DNA from: Aggregatilineales bacterium
GTDB taxonomy: Bacteria; Chloroflexota; Anaerolineae; Aggregatilineales; Ch27
Direction of reading: 5' to 3'
Length of the DNA: 64,000 bases
Assembly (NCBI GenBank): GCA_029976005.1
Contig: JARKOQ010000246.1
Span: 1 to 64,000, forward strand
The notes below the pieces were generated by a model, which worked only from the letters and a program-made list of their open reading frames with translations, did not search any database and had not been told where the DNA came from. The translations under genes and the position numbers were made by a program. Below, piece after piece: positions 1 to 8,912 of the stretch (positions within the stretch are counted from its first letter, which is position 1; every line of letters begins with the position of its first letter).

Positions 1-230
1 GGGGGGATCATAAGGGCCGGACTTGCGACGGGCCGGCCCCGAATCGCGATCTGCCCGCGATCGGGTTTTTCGAACCCGGCGATCAGGCGCAGCAGGGTGG
101 TCTTGCCGCATCCGCTGGGCCCGAGGAGCGCGACCAGATGGCCCGCAACCGCCGTGAGGCTGGCCCCACGGACGGCCGGCGTGTCGCCAAAGCGTTTGGT
201 CAGGTCGGTGCATTCGAGCGCGTAGGGCAT
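1..230 (-). CDS. fbpC: Ferric iron ABC transporter ATP-binding protein, N-terminal part (cut by window edge)
   Basis: Only the first 76 codons are inside the window; the gene runs off the left edge. The start is ATG at 230. The visible part has the ABC N-terminal strand pattern ([11 protein letters not shown]) and a perfect Walker [10 protein letters not shown], at about residues 37-45, followed by [14 protein letters not shown] as in importer ATPases. It would hydrolyse ATP at the inner face of the permease encoded at 1381-3042. It is the fifth gene of the iron operon and starts 22 nt after the YwiC-like gene. The iron specificity is inferred from the neighbours; the visible part shows only that it is an ABC importer-type ATPase. 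Confidence 0.88.
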   Translation of the reverse strand, partial: MPYALECTDLTKRFGDTPAVRGASLTAVAGHLVALLGPSGCGKTTLLRLIAGFEKPDRGQIAIRGRPVASPALMIP

Positions 231-252
231 GGGCTGGTGACGAGGTTCCAGG

Positions 253-1050
253 TCAGAGGCCGAAGCCCACGGCGGTCAGGAGGACGGTGAGCAGACCGTA
301 GGCGATCTCCTGAAAACCGACGACCTTGGCCGGCACGGATCGGCGGAAAGGCAAGAGTCCCCACGCGGCCCGGACAAGCAGCACGAGCATGGCAATGGCA
401 GCAAGCCAGGGCGCACGGCTCGCCAGGGCGAGGCCGGCAACGAGCAGCAGGCCGATTGCCTGGGCCGCGATGGCCCCGGCCGGGCTGGCCGGTTGGGCTT
501 TGCCCAGGCGGATGCGCGTGCGGACGTACAGGATGGATGGCACCGCGCGGGCGGCCAGGACGATCCACAGGATGATGGCCGGGCTGGCGGGCCAGCCACC
601 GGCCAGCGCGATGGCGGTGCTCGTGCTTCCCAGGGCCAGGGGCGCGGTCAGCTCTGGCAGCCAGTGGCGGCTCTCATTCTGGACGTCGTAGACCAGCAGG
701 ACCATCGCCAGCGGAACCGCCAGCAGGATCGGGACGAGGGGGACCGGTCCGCTCAGCGCCAGCGCGCCAAGCAAGCCCAGCGTGGTGATCGCCGCGTAGA
801 GCAGGGCGAATCGCTCGGCCAGGGCCGTCCGGGCGAAGCGCCGCCCGCGCCGCCGGTCGCTGACGAGAATCTTCAGGGGCTGGTGGACGAGAAACGCGCC
901 GATGGCCGCGAGGGCGAGGCACACTCCACCCAGCGAGGGCGCGACGAGCAGGCCGAGGAGCAGCGGCTCCAGCAGGAAGCCCCATCCTCCGTGTTCGGCC
1001 GGCAGGGCGACCGGGCGCAGGTTGGGGCGTCTGGATTGAGACGCGGTCAT
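253..1050 (-). CDS. YwiC-like multi-spanning membrane protein
   Basis: This 265-residue protein is almost entirely hydrophobic, with about seven or eight predicted membrane segments. Near the N-terminus (about residues 18-23) is AEHGGW, matching the EHG-W signature of the YwiC-like family, whose function is unknown. I chose ATG 1050 because it lies two bases after the cupin stop codon; a longer reading from 1146 would overlap the cupin and adds a Pro/Asp-rich stretch unlike a membrane-protein start. It sits inside the iron-uptake operon between the cupin and the ATPase, which suggests a role linked to metal or redox handling, but that is inference only. Confidence 0.8.
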   Translation of the reverse strand: MTASQSRRPNLRPVALPAEHGGWGFLLEPLLLGLLVAPSLGGVCLALAAIGAFLVHQPLKILVSDRRRGRRFARTALAERFALLYAAITTLGLLGALALSGPVPLVPILLAVPLAMVLLVYDVQNESRHWLPELTAPLALGSTSTAIALAGGWPASPAIILWIVLAARAVPSILYVRTRIRLGKAQPASPAGAIAAQAIGLLLVAGLALASRAPWLAAIAMLVLLVRAAWGLLPFRRSVPAKVVGFQEIAYGLLTVLLTAVGFGL

Positions 1051-1052
1051 GC

Positions 1053-1379
1053 TCACGGGGCCGTCTCCTTGACCATGGTCAGGAGCATCACGGTCGGGGT
1101 TTCGGCCAGCAGGCTGTGGGGCAGGTGGGCAGGCATGCGGACCCACGTCCCCGGCCCGGCGGTGAACGAGTCGCTGCCCAGGGTCAGGCGGGCCGAGCCG
1201 GACAGGACGTGGATGATCGCCGGGACCGAGGCCGTATGCTCGGAAAGCTCCTCGCCGGGCGCGAATCCAAAGTAGATAACCTTGATCACGTCATCGCTGT
1301 AGACCGTCCGGCTCAGGATTCCACTGGCCGGGATGTCGGCCTGGGAAGTCACGTCGGGCACGAAGGTGTACTCGGCCAT
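1053..1379 (-). CDS. Small cupin-domain protein
   Basis: A 108-residue single-domain cupin. The two cupin motifs are visible: PGEELSEHTASVPAIIHVLSG in the middle and GTWVRMPAHLPHSLLAE near the end, with some of the usual metal-ligand positions (His, Glu, His) kept and the second His of motif 1 replaced by Thr. ATG 1379 was chosen because AGGAGG lies nine bases upstream, inside the last codons of the permease gene; the longer reading from 1403 lacks this. Stand-alone cupins can bind metal or small ligands; in an iron operon it could be an accessory iron-binding or sensing protein, but the ligand is not deducible. Confidence 0.82.
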   Translation of the reverse strand: MAEYTFVPDVTSQADIPASGILSRTVYSDDVIKVIYFGFAPGEELSEHTASVPAIIHVLSGSARLTLGSDSFTAGPGTWVRMPAHLPHSLLAETPTVMLLTMVKETAP

Positions 1380-1380
1380 T

Positions 1381-3042
1381 TCACAATTCCTCCTGGGGTG
1401 CATGACGCAGGATAAAGCCCAGCGAGAGGGCTGAGACGCCCATCAGAATCAGCGCGGGCAGCCCGACCTGGGACATATACGAAGCGTTGTGCGCCTGCCA
1501 GACCTGGGTGGCCAGGGTTCTGAATCCGGTGGGGGCCAGGAGCAGGGTCGCCGGCAGTTCCTTCATCGTATTCAGGAAAACCATGGCCGCGCCACTCACG
1601 ACGCCCACCCAGATAATGGGTAAGCTCACTCTGATTATAACGCGCCAGGGAGGCAGACCAAGGCTGCGGGCGGCTTCTTCACAGCGCGGGTTGACCTGGG
1701 TTAGCGCGCTGCGAGTCGAACCGAGGCTGACCGGCAGAAAACGCGCGACGTAGCCCAGGGTGAGGAGGGGGAGCGTCTGATAAAAGCCGGGCAGGCTGTT
1801 GGCGGAGAAGAACACCAGGGCCAGGGCGATGACCATGCCCGGCAGGCCGTGGCCGAGATAGGCCAGGTTGACCAGCCAGCGGCCTTTTGCATCTTCACCG
1901 CGGCCGGCCCATGCGACCGGGATGGCCGCGCCAGCCGCGGCGATGGCCGCCACAAGGCTGATTCCGGCGGTGTTGCCGGTGATCTCCAGCAAGGATCGGG
2001 TCTGGGACGCGATTCCGGCCTGGATGCCGGCGATCAGCCAGATGACCAGGACTCCTACCGGCACGAACACGCCGATGCCGGTGAGGGCGGTGCAGAAGAT
2101 CAGGGCCGGGAGCCGCCGGCCTCCGAGGCGGACGATTGCCGGCGGGCGGGCGGTGCTGGCACCACCGGCGCGGACATTGCGCCGGTTCAGAGCGCGCCGC
2201 CGGGTCTGGGAGAGCCGCCGTTCCAGGACGAGCAGGAGGAGGGCCAGTCCGGCCACAACCAGGGCCAGGACGGCGGCCCGGATGCGATCGAACGAGCTGG
2301 TATATTGCAGGAAGATCGCGCGGGTGAAGGCATCGTAGCGCATGAGGGCAACCGCGCCGAAGTCGCTCAGGGTGTAGAGCGCCGTAAGCAGCATGCCGCT
2401 TGCCAGAGCCGGGCGAAGCTGGGGCAGCACGACTCGCCGGAAGACCTGCCAGCGATTGGCGCCCAGGCTGCGCGCGCTTTCTTCCAGCGAGGCGTCCATC
2501 ATCAGCAGGGCCGCCCGGACGGGCAGCAGCACGTACGGGTAGGTGAACAGCGTCAGGGATAGCCAGGCCCCGGCGAAGCCGTAGATGGAGGGCAGTTCCA
2601 TGACTCCCAGCGGGGCGAGGGCTTGCTGCAGGAGGCCGCGTGGTCCGAAGGCGGCCAGGTACGTGAGCGCGCCGATGAAGGAGGGGATGACCAGCGGGAG
2701 CGTGCCCAGGATCAACCATACCCGGCGGCCGGGCAGGTCCGTCCGGGCGATCAGCCAGGCCAGCGCGATCCCGATGGCCGCCGAGGTCAGCGTGACCGCC
2801 GCGACCAGCGTGAGGCTGTTGCCTACGATGGTGAGGGTCCGGGCGGAAAGAAGGTCGGCCAGGCCATCCGCCCCTGTGCCGGCCGCCCGGATGACCAGGT
2901 AGACGATGGGCAGCAGAGTCAGGGCGACGATGCTCACGGCAGCCAGAAACAGGACCTGGGAGGCGCTCACCCCGAAGGAGGGGCGCCGGGGCAGAACCGC
3001 GATCCGGCTGGTAATCGCGCGGATGGTCTGGGTGTACTGCAT
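1381..3042 (-). CDS. fbpB: Ferric iron ABC transporter permease, duplicated (FbpB/SfuB type)
   Basis: A 553-residue integral membrane protein made of two fused permease halves, as usual for the Fbp/Sfu/Afu Fe3+ family. Each half carries the EAA loop that contacts the ATPase: EESARSLGANRWQVFRRVVL in the first half and EEAARSLGLPPWRVIIRVSL in the second. About twelve membrane segments are apparent. The start at 3042 has AAGGAG at good spacing. It follows the binding-protein gene by 74 bp and its last codons contain the ribosome binding site of the cupin gene. It would move Fe3+ delivered by the binding protein encoded at 3117-4139. Confidence 0.9.
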   Translation of the reverse strand: MQYTQTIRAITSRIAVLPRRPSFGVSASQVLFLAAVSIVALTLLPIVYLVIRAAGTGADGLADLLSARTLTIVGNSLTLVAAVTLTSAAIGIALAWLIARTDLPGRRVWLILGTLPLVIPSFIGALTYLAAFGPRGLLQQALAPLGVMELPSIYGFAGAWLSLTLFTYPYVLLPVRAALLMMDASLEESARSLGANRWQVFRRVVLPQLRPALASGMLLTALYTLSDFGAVALMRYDAFTRAIFLQYTSSFDRIRAAVLALVVAGLALLLLVLERRLSQTRRRALNRRNVRAGGASTARPPAIVRLGGRRLPALIFCTALTGIGVFVPVGVLVIWLIAGIQAGIASQTRSLLEITGNTAGISLVAAIAAAGAAIPVAWAGRGEDAKGRWLVNLAYLGHGLPGMVIALALVFFSANSLPGFYQTLPLLTLGYVARFLPVSLGSTRSALTQVNPRCEEAARSLGLPPWRVIIRVSLPIIWVGVVSGAAMVFLNTMKELPATLLLAPTGFRTLATQVWQAHNASYMSQVGLPALILMGVSALSLGFILRHAPQEEL

Positions 3043-3116
3043 CGGAACTCCTTGTGGAAAAGGCTTTTAGCGTTCAGCCATCGAGATACAGAAACCGTCT
3101 GGTGCTTTGATGCCGT

Positions 3117-4139
3117 TCAGGGCAGCGCGCCGGATTCCTGGATCAGGTCGAGCGTCGTCTGTAAGTCGGACAGATCGCTCAGATCGATTTCCGGCGTGGG
3201 AATCTCGGCCAGCGGCACCAGCCGGGGATCGATCGCAACGCCCGAAATCAGCGGGTACTCGTAGGTGGCTGTGGCGAAGTAGGTCTGGGCCGCATTGCCC
3301 AGCAGGTAGAGCACGAGCCGCTGCGCCAGACCCGGTTGGTCGCTGGTGTTGAGCACGCCCGCCCCCGCGACATTGATCAGTGCGCCGGGATCGCCGGCCG
3401 GGAAGAAGTGCAGCGCTACCGGCAGGGTCGGGTTCTCGTTCAGGGCGGGATACAGGTAGTAGTGGTTGATCAGCCCGGCGGCAATCTCGCCGTCGCTCAC
3501 GGCCTGGAGGACGGCGCGATTGTTGTCATACGCGGCGGTGCCGTTGGCCACCATGCCGGTCAGCCAGGCTCGCGCGGCATCCTCGCCGAGCAGGACGCGC
3601 AGGGCGGTGACGTGGGCCTGGAACGACCCGTTGGTCGGCGCCCAGCCAATCCGGCCATGCCAGACGGGATCGGTCAGCTCCAGGAGGGAGGCCGGCAGAT
3701 CGGCTTCGGAGAGCAGGTCGGTGTTATAGGCGAGCACGCGGGCCCGGCCGGAGAGTCCGACCCATAGCCCGCTGGCCGATTGGAAAGTGGCCGGGACGCG
3801 CTCAAGGATATCCGATGGCAGGGCGGCCAACCGGCCTTCGGCTGCCAGCGCGCCGAGCGCGCCCGCATCCTGGGCGATGTAGACGTCGGCCGGGCTGTTT
3901 GCGCCTTCTTCCAGGATCGTGGCCGCCATTTCGGCTGTTTCTCCGTAACGGGCTTCCACCCGGATGCCGGTTTCCGCCGAGAACTGTTCCAGAATCGGGC
4001 CGATCAGGCTTTCGCTGCGCCCGGAATAAACGGTGAGAGTCTCCGGTTCGGCGGCCGACATGGCCGGAAGGGCCAGCAGAAGGAGGCTTGCGAGGCACAA
4101 GCCAATGGCACTCTTGACCAGGGTAGAACGACTGAACAT
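3117..4139 (-). CDS. fbpA: Fe3+ ABC transporter substrate-binding protein
   Basis: A 340-residue exported binding protein of the FbpA/AfuA class. The N-terminus has a basic start and a hydrophobic signal core ending LPAMSAAEPE; mature sequence begins TLTVYSGRSESLIGPILEQF, the typical first strand of this family. The Tyr pair that ligands iron in FbpA corresponds to HYYLYP at about three fifths of the chain. ATG 4139 is preceded by AAGGAG at seven bases; the longer reading from 4214 would run into the operator repeats. First gene of the operon, so it is directly downstream of the two repeats at 4194-4254 that probably control iron-dependent expression. Confidence 0.9.
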   Translation of the reverse strand: MFSRSTLVKSAIGLCLASLLLLALPAMSAAEPETLTVYSGRSESLIGPILEQFSAETGIRVEARYGETAEMAATILEEGANSPADVYIAQDAGALGALAAEGRLAALPSDILERVPATFQSASGLWVGLSGRARVLAYNTDLLSEADLPASLLELTDPVWHGRIGWAPTNGSFQAHVTALRVLLGEDAARAWLTGMVANGTAAYDNNRAVLQAVSDGEIAAGLINHYYLYPALNENPTLPVALHFFPAGDPGALINVAGAGVLNTSDQPGLAQRLVLYLLGNAAQTYFATATYEYPLISGVAIDPRLVPLAEIPTPEIDLSDLSDLQTTLDLIQESGALP

Positions 4140-4193
4140 GAATGGCTCCTTGTAAGTAGTTGAGGCAGTAGAGAAAAGAAGCACACCCCATTC

Positions 4194-4254
4194 GTTATTG
4201 CGATCAATTCTCAATAATGATGAGGCGTTATGTTATTGCGATCAATTCTCAATA
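4194..4254 (-). promoter_or_regulatory. Tandem 23-bp operator-like repeats upstream of the iron operon
   Basis: Two identical 23-bp copies lie at 4194-4216 and 4232-4254, 38 bp start to start. Each contains inverted arms TTATTG and CAATA(A) around an 11-bp centre; read on the minus strand the core is TTGAGAATTGATCGCAA, resembling Fur-type boxes (TGAGAAT half-site). They lie 55-115 bp upstream of the fbpA start and overlap the region where its promoter must be. Binding by a Fur-family or other iron-responsive repressor is inference. Confidence 0.75.
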
Positions 4255-4457
4255 GCAAGGGCTGGGGAGCATGAATATGACATTTTGCATAAATTAAGTG
4301 ATGTTATGGGGAAGATTTAACTCTGGCTAAACAATGCCATCGCCGGGTCGGGCACCTGGCAGGCGGGCGCGGCCAATCAGCGCGCCGTCTCCCAGCTACG
4401 AGGCGCGCGGGCCTGATCTTGCGGTGGCTGGTGCTGTCCGTAAGGGACGCCGAAGGA
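4255..4457. other. Intergenic DNA without a visible gene
   Basis: AT-rich upstream half (4255-4325) belongs to the iron operon control region. The GC-rich remainder up to the stop of the CBS gene holds no supported ORF, RNA gene or clear terminator. Confidence 0.5.
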
Positions 4458-4898
4458 TTACGTCTTGGCCGTTTCTTCGTTGAACCATGCGATCAGCAGG
4501 CGGAAGATGTCGCTCTCGGTGATGATGCCTATGACATGCCGATCTTTGTCCACGACCGGTATGCCGCCCACTTTGTGGTCGTGCATCAGTTGAGCGGCTT
4601 CCTTGATCGTGCTGTCCGCCCGGACGCAGTATGGGTCGCGGGTCATGATCTTTTCGATCTTCAGGCGTGTCAGCAGGTAGTTGACTTCCCAGATATCGAG
4701 CATGGTGGCGTTGGAGGGATTGGCGGCCAGGATGTCGGACATCGACACGATGCCGATCAGCTTCTTGTCGCGATCCACGACAGGCAATCGCCGGATTTGA
4801 TGGTCGCGCATCAGACTCGACGCATCGGGGACGGTCATGTCGGCGGTGACGGTGAACACGTCGGCGGTCATCCAGTCTTTGACGAGCAGGTTTTTCAT
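4458..4898 (-). CDS. Two-CBS-domain protein
   Basis: A 146-residue protein composed of one CBS pair. The first CBS (about residues 8-60) starts VKDWMTADVFTVTADMTV and contains HQIRRLPVVDRDKKLIGIVSMSDIL; the second (about 83-140) starts IEKIMTRDPYCVRADSTI and contains HKVGGIPVVDKDRHVIGIITESDIFR. Such stand-alone pairs bind adenosine nucleotides and act as energy or redox sensors in the cytoplasm, but the partner is not known from context. Start ATG at 4898. It is a single-gene unit, read towards the iron operon and divergent from the M20 peptidase. Confidence 0.9.
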   Translation of the reverse strand: MKNLLVKDWMTADVFTVTADMTVPDASSLMRDHQIRRLPVVDRDKKLIGIVSMSDILAANPSNATMLDIWEVNYLLTRLKIEKIMTRDPYCVRADSTIKEAAQLMHDHKVGGIPVVDKDRHVIGIITESDIFRLLIAWFNEETAKT

Positions 4899-5023
4899 CG
4901 GTGCGCCCTTTCAGGTGGATGCCACTCAGGTCGGTGCCACAGATCACATAACCTTTATTCGCATTATTGGACCAGAATGTGCGGATGGCAAGCGATTCCT
5001 TCCGGTATTCGCGGGAAAGGGGG

Positions 5024-5032
5024 TGCTATAAT
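5024..5032 (+). promoter_or_regulatory. Extended -10 promoter for the M20 peptidase gene
   Basis: TGCTATAAT, with -10 hexamer TATAAT at 5027-5032. No good -35 is visible 17 bases upstream. Transcription would start about 100 bases before the peptidase start. Confidence 0.55.
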
Positions 5033-5136
5033 CTGACCGGTCAAGTTCGAGGGACAGGGGCGCTCTGGCACGGAACGCCTGGGACACGGCGGCGACGGCG
5101 TTGGATTCCCTCATAGCCAAGGCAAGGATGATTCCC

Positions 5137-6498
5137 ATGAACGCACTGGAATACGCGCAACAGAATAAAGCTCGTTTTACCGAGGAGTTGATCGACCTGG
5201 TGCGGATTCCCAGCATCAGCACGACTCCGGCGCATCGCCCCGATATTCAGCGCGCGGCGGAATGGATCGCCGGCCAGCTCAAGGCGATTGGATTTGAGAC
5301 TCGCCTGTACGAAACCCCAGGCCATCCATTGGTCTACGCGGAATGGCTGGCGGCCGGACCGGATGCACCGACCGTCCTGATCTACGGGCATTATGACGTG
5401 CAGCCGGTCGAGCCGCTCAGCGAGTGGCTCACGCCGCCTTTTGAGCCAACGGTGAGGGATGGCGATCTGTTCGCGCGTGGGGCCTCCGACGACAAGGGAC
5501 AGGTCTTCGCCCACATTAAGTCGGCTCAGGCCCTGCTGGAGACCGAAGGCAAGCTGCCTGTCAACCTCAAGTTCATCATCGAGGGCGAAGAGGAAAACGG
5601 CTCGCCCAATCTCGATCCCTTCATCCTCTCCCATACCGACCTGCTGGCGGCGGATGTGGTGCTGATCTCGGACACCAGCTCACGCTCCCTGGAGCAGCCC
5701 AGCATCGTCTATGCCCTGCGCGGCATGTGCTACATGGAACTGGAAGTGCGCGGGCCGCGCCGCGATCTCCATTCCGGGAGTTACGGCGGGGCGGTGCACA
5801 ATCCGGCGCAGGCCCTGTGCGAGATCGTTGCGCGCCTGCATGACGGCAACGGCACCGTGACCGTGCCGGGATTCTATGATGCCGTGCGGCCCCTTGATGA
5901 GGACGAACGGGCCGAACTGAACAAGGCCCCGTATACCGAGGATGAACTCAAGCGCGAGACCGGCGTGCCGGCCGCCTGGGGTGAAGCCGAATATCGCCTG
6001 CACGAGCGGATTGGCGCGCGGCCTACACTGGAAGTCAACGGTCTGGTCGGCGGTTGGACCGGGCACGGGGCCAAGACGGTCCTGCCCGCCAAGGCGCTGG
6101 CGAAGATTAGCTGCCGGCTGGTCGCCGATCAGAAGCCGCAGGCGATCTACGAGCTGGTCAAGGCCTACGTGGCCCAGATCACGCCGCCCGCGGTGACCAG
6201 CGAGGTCAGGCTGCTGCACACCGGCAGCAGCGCGATCACGGATCGCCATTCGCCCGTGATGGAGGCCGCCATGGCCGCCTACGAGGAAGCCTGGGGCCGC
6301 CGACCGATCTTCATGCGCGAAGGCGGATCGATCCCGGTGGTGGCGCTGATGCAGGACGTCCTGCATGCGCCGGTGGTGCTGATGGGATTCGGCCTCCCTG
6401 ACGATGGCGCACACGCCCCCAACGAGAAGCTAACTCTGGAATGCTTCTATCGCGGGATCGCGACGTCAATCAGCTTCCTGAAGCGTCTGAACGCCTGA
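5137..6498 (+). CDS. M20 family dipeptidase
   Basis: A 453-residue cytoplasmic metallopeptidase of the M20 family, dipeptidase/carnosinase-like type. Visible zinc-site motifs are YGHYDVQP (first His and Asp), ARGASDDKGQ (bridging Asp) and EGEEENGS (catalytic Glu and ligand Glu); GSIPVVALM and a terminal APNEKL His-containing stretch complete the site. The lid/dimerisation domain occupies roughly residues 190-340. Start is uncertain: ATG 5137 has AAGGA at nine bases, ATG 5128 (in frame) is also possible. The last 33 bases overlap the convergent glycosyltransferase gene. Function is hydrolysis of dipeptides or N-acyl amino acids; exact substrate unknown. Confidence 0.9.
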   Translation: MNALEYAQQNKARFTEELIDLVRIPSISTTPAHRPDIQRAAEWIAGQLKAIGFETRLYETPGHPLVYAEWLAAGPDAPTVLIYGHYDVQPVEPLSEWLTPPFEPTVRDGDLFARGASDDKGQVFAHIKSAQALLETEGKLPVNLKFIIEGEEENGSPNLDPFILSHTDLLAADVVLISDTSSRSLEQPSIVYALRGMCYMELEVRGPRRDLHSGSYGGAVHNPAQALCEIVARLHDGNGTVTVPGFYDAVRPLDEDERAELNKAPYTEDELKRETGVPAAWGEAEYRLHERIGARPTLEVNGLVGGWTGHGAKTVLPAKALAKISCRLVADQKPQAIYELVKAYVAQITPPAVTSEVRLLHTGSSAITDRHSPVMEAAMAAYEEAWGRRPIFMREGGSIPVVALMQDVLHAPVVLMGFGLPDDGAHAPNEKLTLECFYRGIATSISFLKRLNA

Positions 6499-8058
6499 TT
6501 GACTTTCGATATCCGCAGGTGAGGTGGTCCGCCCGGACGGTGTGACGGCGTAAATCCCGACACGCCCGATCCGGGCGGTTTCGTCGATGCCGATGCCGTG
6601 CTTCCGCAGCACGTCCAGCCAGGGATCGAGCCAGACCCAGTCCGGGGCAACGAAACAGCGCAGGGCGGGATCGGGTTCAGCCTGGATGGCGGTGGCCATC
6701 TCCTCCGGCGTCGGATAGTAGGTGACACGGAGCCACATGCCGGGCGGTCTGTGTTGGCCGGTGTACCAGCCCAACTGCCAGCCCAGCCAGCGATCGTAGA
6801 CGATCGTGCCGGGGGGTAGTGTGTTGAGATAGGCCGCGACCTCCGGAAGCCTTTCCGAGCGGGCTTTGGACGGCGCGAGGAGGGTATCCCCGCCGCGCGC
6901 GGCCAGGGCGGAAGGCAGCAGCAGCGCGGCCAGCGCCACGCCGGCAAACAGGCCTTTGGGAGAGGGCTTCCCGGCTGCCTCTCGCGGGCCGGCCGCCAGG
7001 ATTCCCACGATCACCGCCGCCAGCGGCGGCCAGGGGTGCAGGTAGCGATCATAAGTGTTGAACGCCACGAGCCAGTACACCAGCAGAAAGACCAGGCTAT
7101 AAGCAGCAATGATCAGGCAGACTCCTGTCGATCGCTGGCGCGGCGCTTGTTTGATCCGCCAGATCAATCCGCTCAGGAGAGCTGTGAGGAGTATCCCGGC
7201 CGGGAGTAGCCCTCCGGCGGCCGAGGCGAGATGGCCGAGCCAGGCGGCCAGGCGCGGCAGCACCTCGTCGGAACGAATCAGGCGGCCGGGGGAGTTGTTG
7301 ATCACACCCAGGCTCCACCAATCCGGGGCGGCCGGGCGGAGCAGGCTCCAGGCGAAGGGCAGCAGCGCCACTGCGCCGAAGGTCGCCAGGAAGCGGAGGG
7401 CGTTGCCGCGCCGCGGGGGAGCCAGCAGCCAGCCGAGCGCGACGATGAGCGGCAGGAATTGCAGGCTGTTCTGCTTGGTGGCGAAGGCCAGACCCGCCAG
7501 CGCGCCGCTCCATCCCCAGCGGCCGAGAATACTGGCCAGACAGGCTGCCAGCGTCCACAGGGTCGCCAGCGGATCGGTGAACACGCTTGCCGCGTAGGTG
7601 ATATCAAAGGGGCAGGCGGCCAGCCAGAGCAGGGCAATCCATCCCGCCTGCGGGCGGCGACTCACGCGCCGGGCAAGCGCACCCACACAGGCCAGGGTCA
7701 GAAGGCTGGCATAGAAACCGGGCAGACGGGCAGCCCATTCACTGGGTTCGCCGAACAGCTTGAAGCTCAGGGCGGTCAGGTAGAAGGCGAGGGGGGGCTT
7801 GTCGACATCACTGCCCGCCAGCAGACCATCGTTTTCGTGGCTGATCTGGCGGGCATAGGTTGCGAACAGGGCTTCGTCGACCTCCAGCGGCGCGGCACTC
7901 CAGAGAAGCGGCGCGCGCAACCAGACTGCGACGAGCAGGATCAGGGCGGCCAGGACGGGGCCATGCCGCCGGGGACTCAGTCGGTGAAGCGGTAGCGCAG
8001 CAGGGTCCAGGCCGCTTTGGGGGCGTCGTACCACTTGATCTTCTTGCCCTCTTCCCAT
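6466..8058 (-). CDS. ArnT/PMT-like membrane glycosyltransferase (GT39/GT83 type)
   Basis: A polytopic protein of up to 530 residues. After the first membrane segment comes EVDEALFATYARQI, the acidic first-loop motif of PMT/ArnT-type enzymes that use polyprenyl-phosphate sugars, then DKPPLAFYLTAL as in that superfamily. About eleven membrane segments are followed by a soluble C-terminal domain of about 120 residues. The start is uncertain: ATG 8058 and GTG 8034 both lie inside the upstream glycosyltransferase gene, and no start codon is available after that gene's stop before the first membrane helix. Together with the GT2 gene it would build and use a lipid-linked sugar for modifying envelope glycans or proteins. 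Confidence 0.82.
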   Translation of the reverse strand: MGRGQEDQVVRRPQSGLDPAALPLHRLSPRRHGPVLAALILLVAVWLRAPLLWSAAPLEVDEALFATYARQISHENDGLLAGSDVDKPPLAFYLTALSFKLFGEPSEWAARLPGFYASLLTLACVGALARRVSRRPQAGWIALLWLAACPFDITYAASVFTDPLATLWTLAACLASILGRWGWSGALAGLAFATKQNSLQFLPLIVALGWLLAPPRRGNALRFLATFGAVALLPFAWSLLRPAAPDWWSLGVINNSPGRLIRSDEVLPRLAAWLGHLASAAGGLLPAGILLTALLSGLIWRIKQAPRQRSTGVCLIIAAYSLVFLLVYWLVAFNTYDRYLHPWPPLAAVIVGILAAGPREAAGKPSPKGLFAGVALAALLLPSALAARGGDTLLAPSKARSERLPEVAAYLNTLPPGTIVYDRWLGWQLGWYTGQHRPPGMWLRVTYYPTPEEMATAIQAEPDPALRCFVAPDWVWLDPWLDVLRKHGIGIDETARIGRVGIYAVTPSGRTTSPADIESQSGVQTLQEAD

Positions 8059-8675
8059 TCGCGGCCATTATAGCTGATCGGGACTTCGTAGATGCGATGG
8101 CCGCGCTTGAGCACTTTGGCGGTGATCTCCGGCTCGAACTCAAAACCCCGTGCGCGCAGGGGAATCTGCTGGACGACCTCCCGGCGGAAGACTTTGTAGC
8201 AGGTTTCCATGTCGGTGAGGATCGTGTTGTAGAGGATGTTGGTCATCAGGGTCAGCGAGCGGTTGGCGACCATGTTCCAGAAGAACATGGTTTTGGAGGG
8301 GCCGCCCCGGAAGCGCGAGCCGTACACGACCTTGCTGATGCCTTCCTGAATGGGCCGCAGCAAGGCCGGGTAGTCGCGAGGATCGTACTCCAGATCGGCA
8401 TCCTGAATCAGCACGACGTCACACTTCGCCGCCGCGAAGCCTGTCCGGAGGGCTGCCCCCTTACCCTGATTGCGTTCGTGGAAGATGATCCGCAGCAGGG
8501 GATCACCTTCGAGCGAGCGTAGAATCTCACGCGAGCGATCGGTCGAACCGTCGTCCACGATGATGATCTCGTTGGCCACACCGACCGCCTTGACGCGATC
8601 GATGATGTTTTCCAGGGTTGCTTCTTCATTGAAGCACGGGATGATCACGGAGAGGGTGAGGTCTTGTTTGTTCAC
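7977..8675 (-). CDS. Polyprenyl-phosphate glycosyltransferase (GT2, DPM1/DPG-synthase-like)
   Basis: A 232-residue GT-A fold enzyme without C-terminal membrane helices. Motifs: SVIIPCFNEEATLENII at the N-terminus, EIIIVDDGSTDRS for nucleotide-sugar binding, LIQDADLEYDP as the DXD-like metal site, and YGSRFRGG. This pattern is shared by dolichyl-phosphate mannose/glucose synthases. It would charge undecaprenyl phosphate with a hexose at the inner membrane face for the PMT-like enzyme encoded downstream, whose start overlaps the end of this gene by 82 bases at ATG 8058. Confidence 0.9.
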   Translation of the reverse strand: MNKQDLTLSVIIPCFNEEATLENIIDRVKAVGVANEIIIVDDGSTDRSREILRSLEGDPLLRIIFHERNQGKGAALRTGFAAAKCDVVLIQDADLEYDPRDYPALLRPIQEGISKVVYGSRFRGGPSKTMFFWNMVANRSLTLMTNILYNTILTDMETCYKVFRREVVQQIPLRARGFEFEPEITAKVLKRGHRIYEVPISYNGREWEEGKKIKWYDAPKAAWTLLRYRFTD

Positions 8676-8710
8676 GTGGCTTCCTTTTCGACTGGCCCGA
8701 AAGCAGGGCG

Positions 8711-8716
8711 ATTATA
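8711..8716 (-). promoter_or_regulatory. -10 element for the glycosyltransferase operon
   Basis: TATAAT on the minus strand within CCGCTATAATCG, 36 bases upstream of the GT2 start at 8675. The short leader fits a promoter. No clear -35. Confidence 0.5.
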
Positions 8717-8912
8717 GCGGAGGCAGGGGGCGGGGGCAATCGCCAATCTGACACCCAACAGGGTCATGGCAACCGAAAGGTTGGCTGGAAAAGTCGAGTC
8801 CGGGTTGAGTCTCGACCGATTGGTTTGTCGATATTCCGTAGCGTTTCGTCACAAACTTCGCGTGCAAAAAGCACATTCCGAGATAAATCGCCTTTCACGT
8901 TAATCTGACAGT

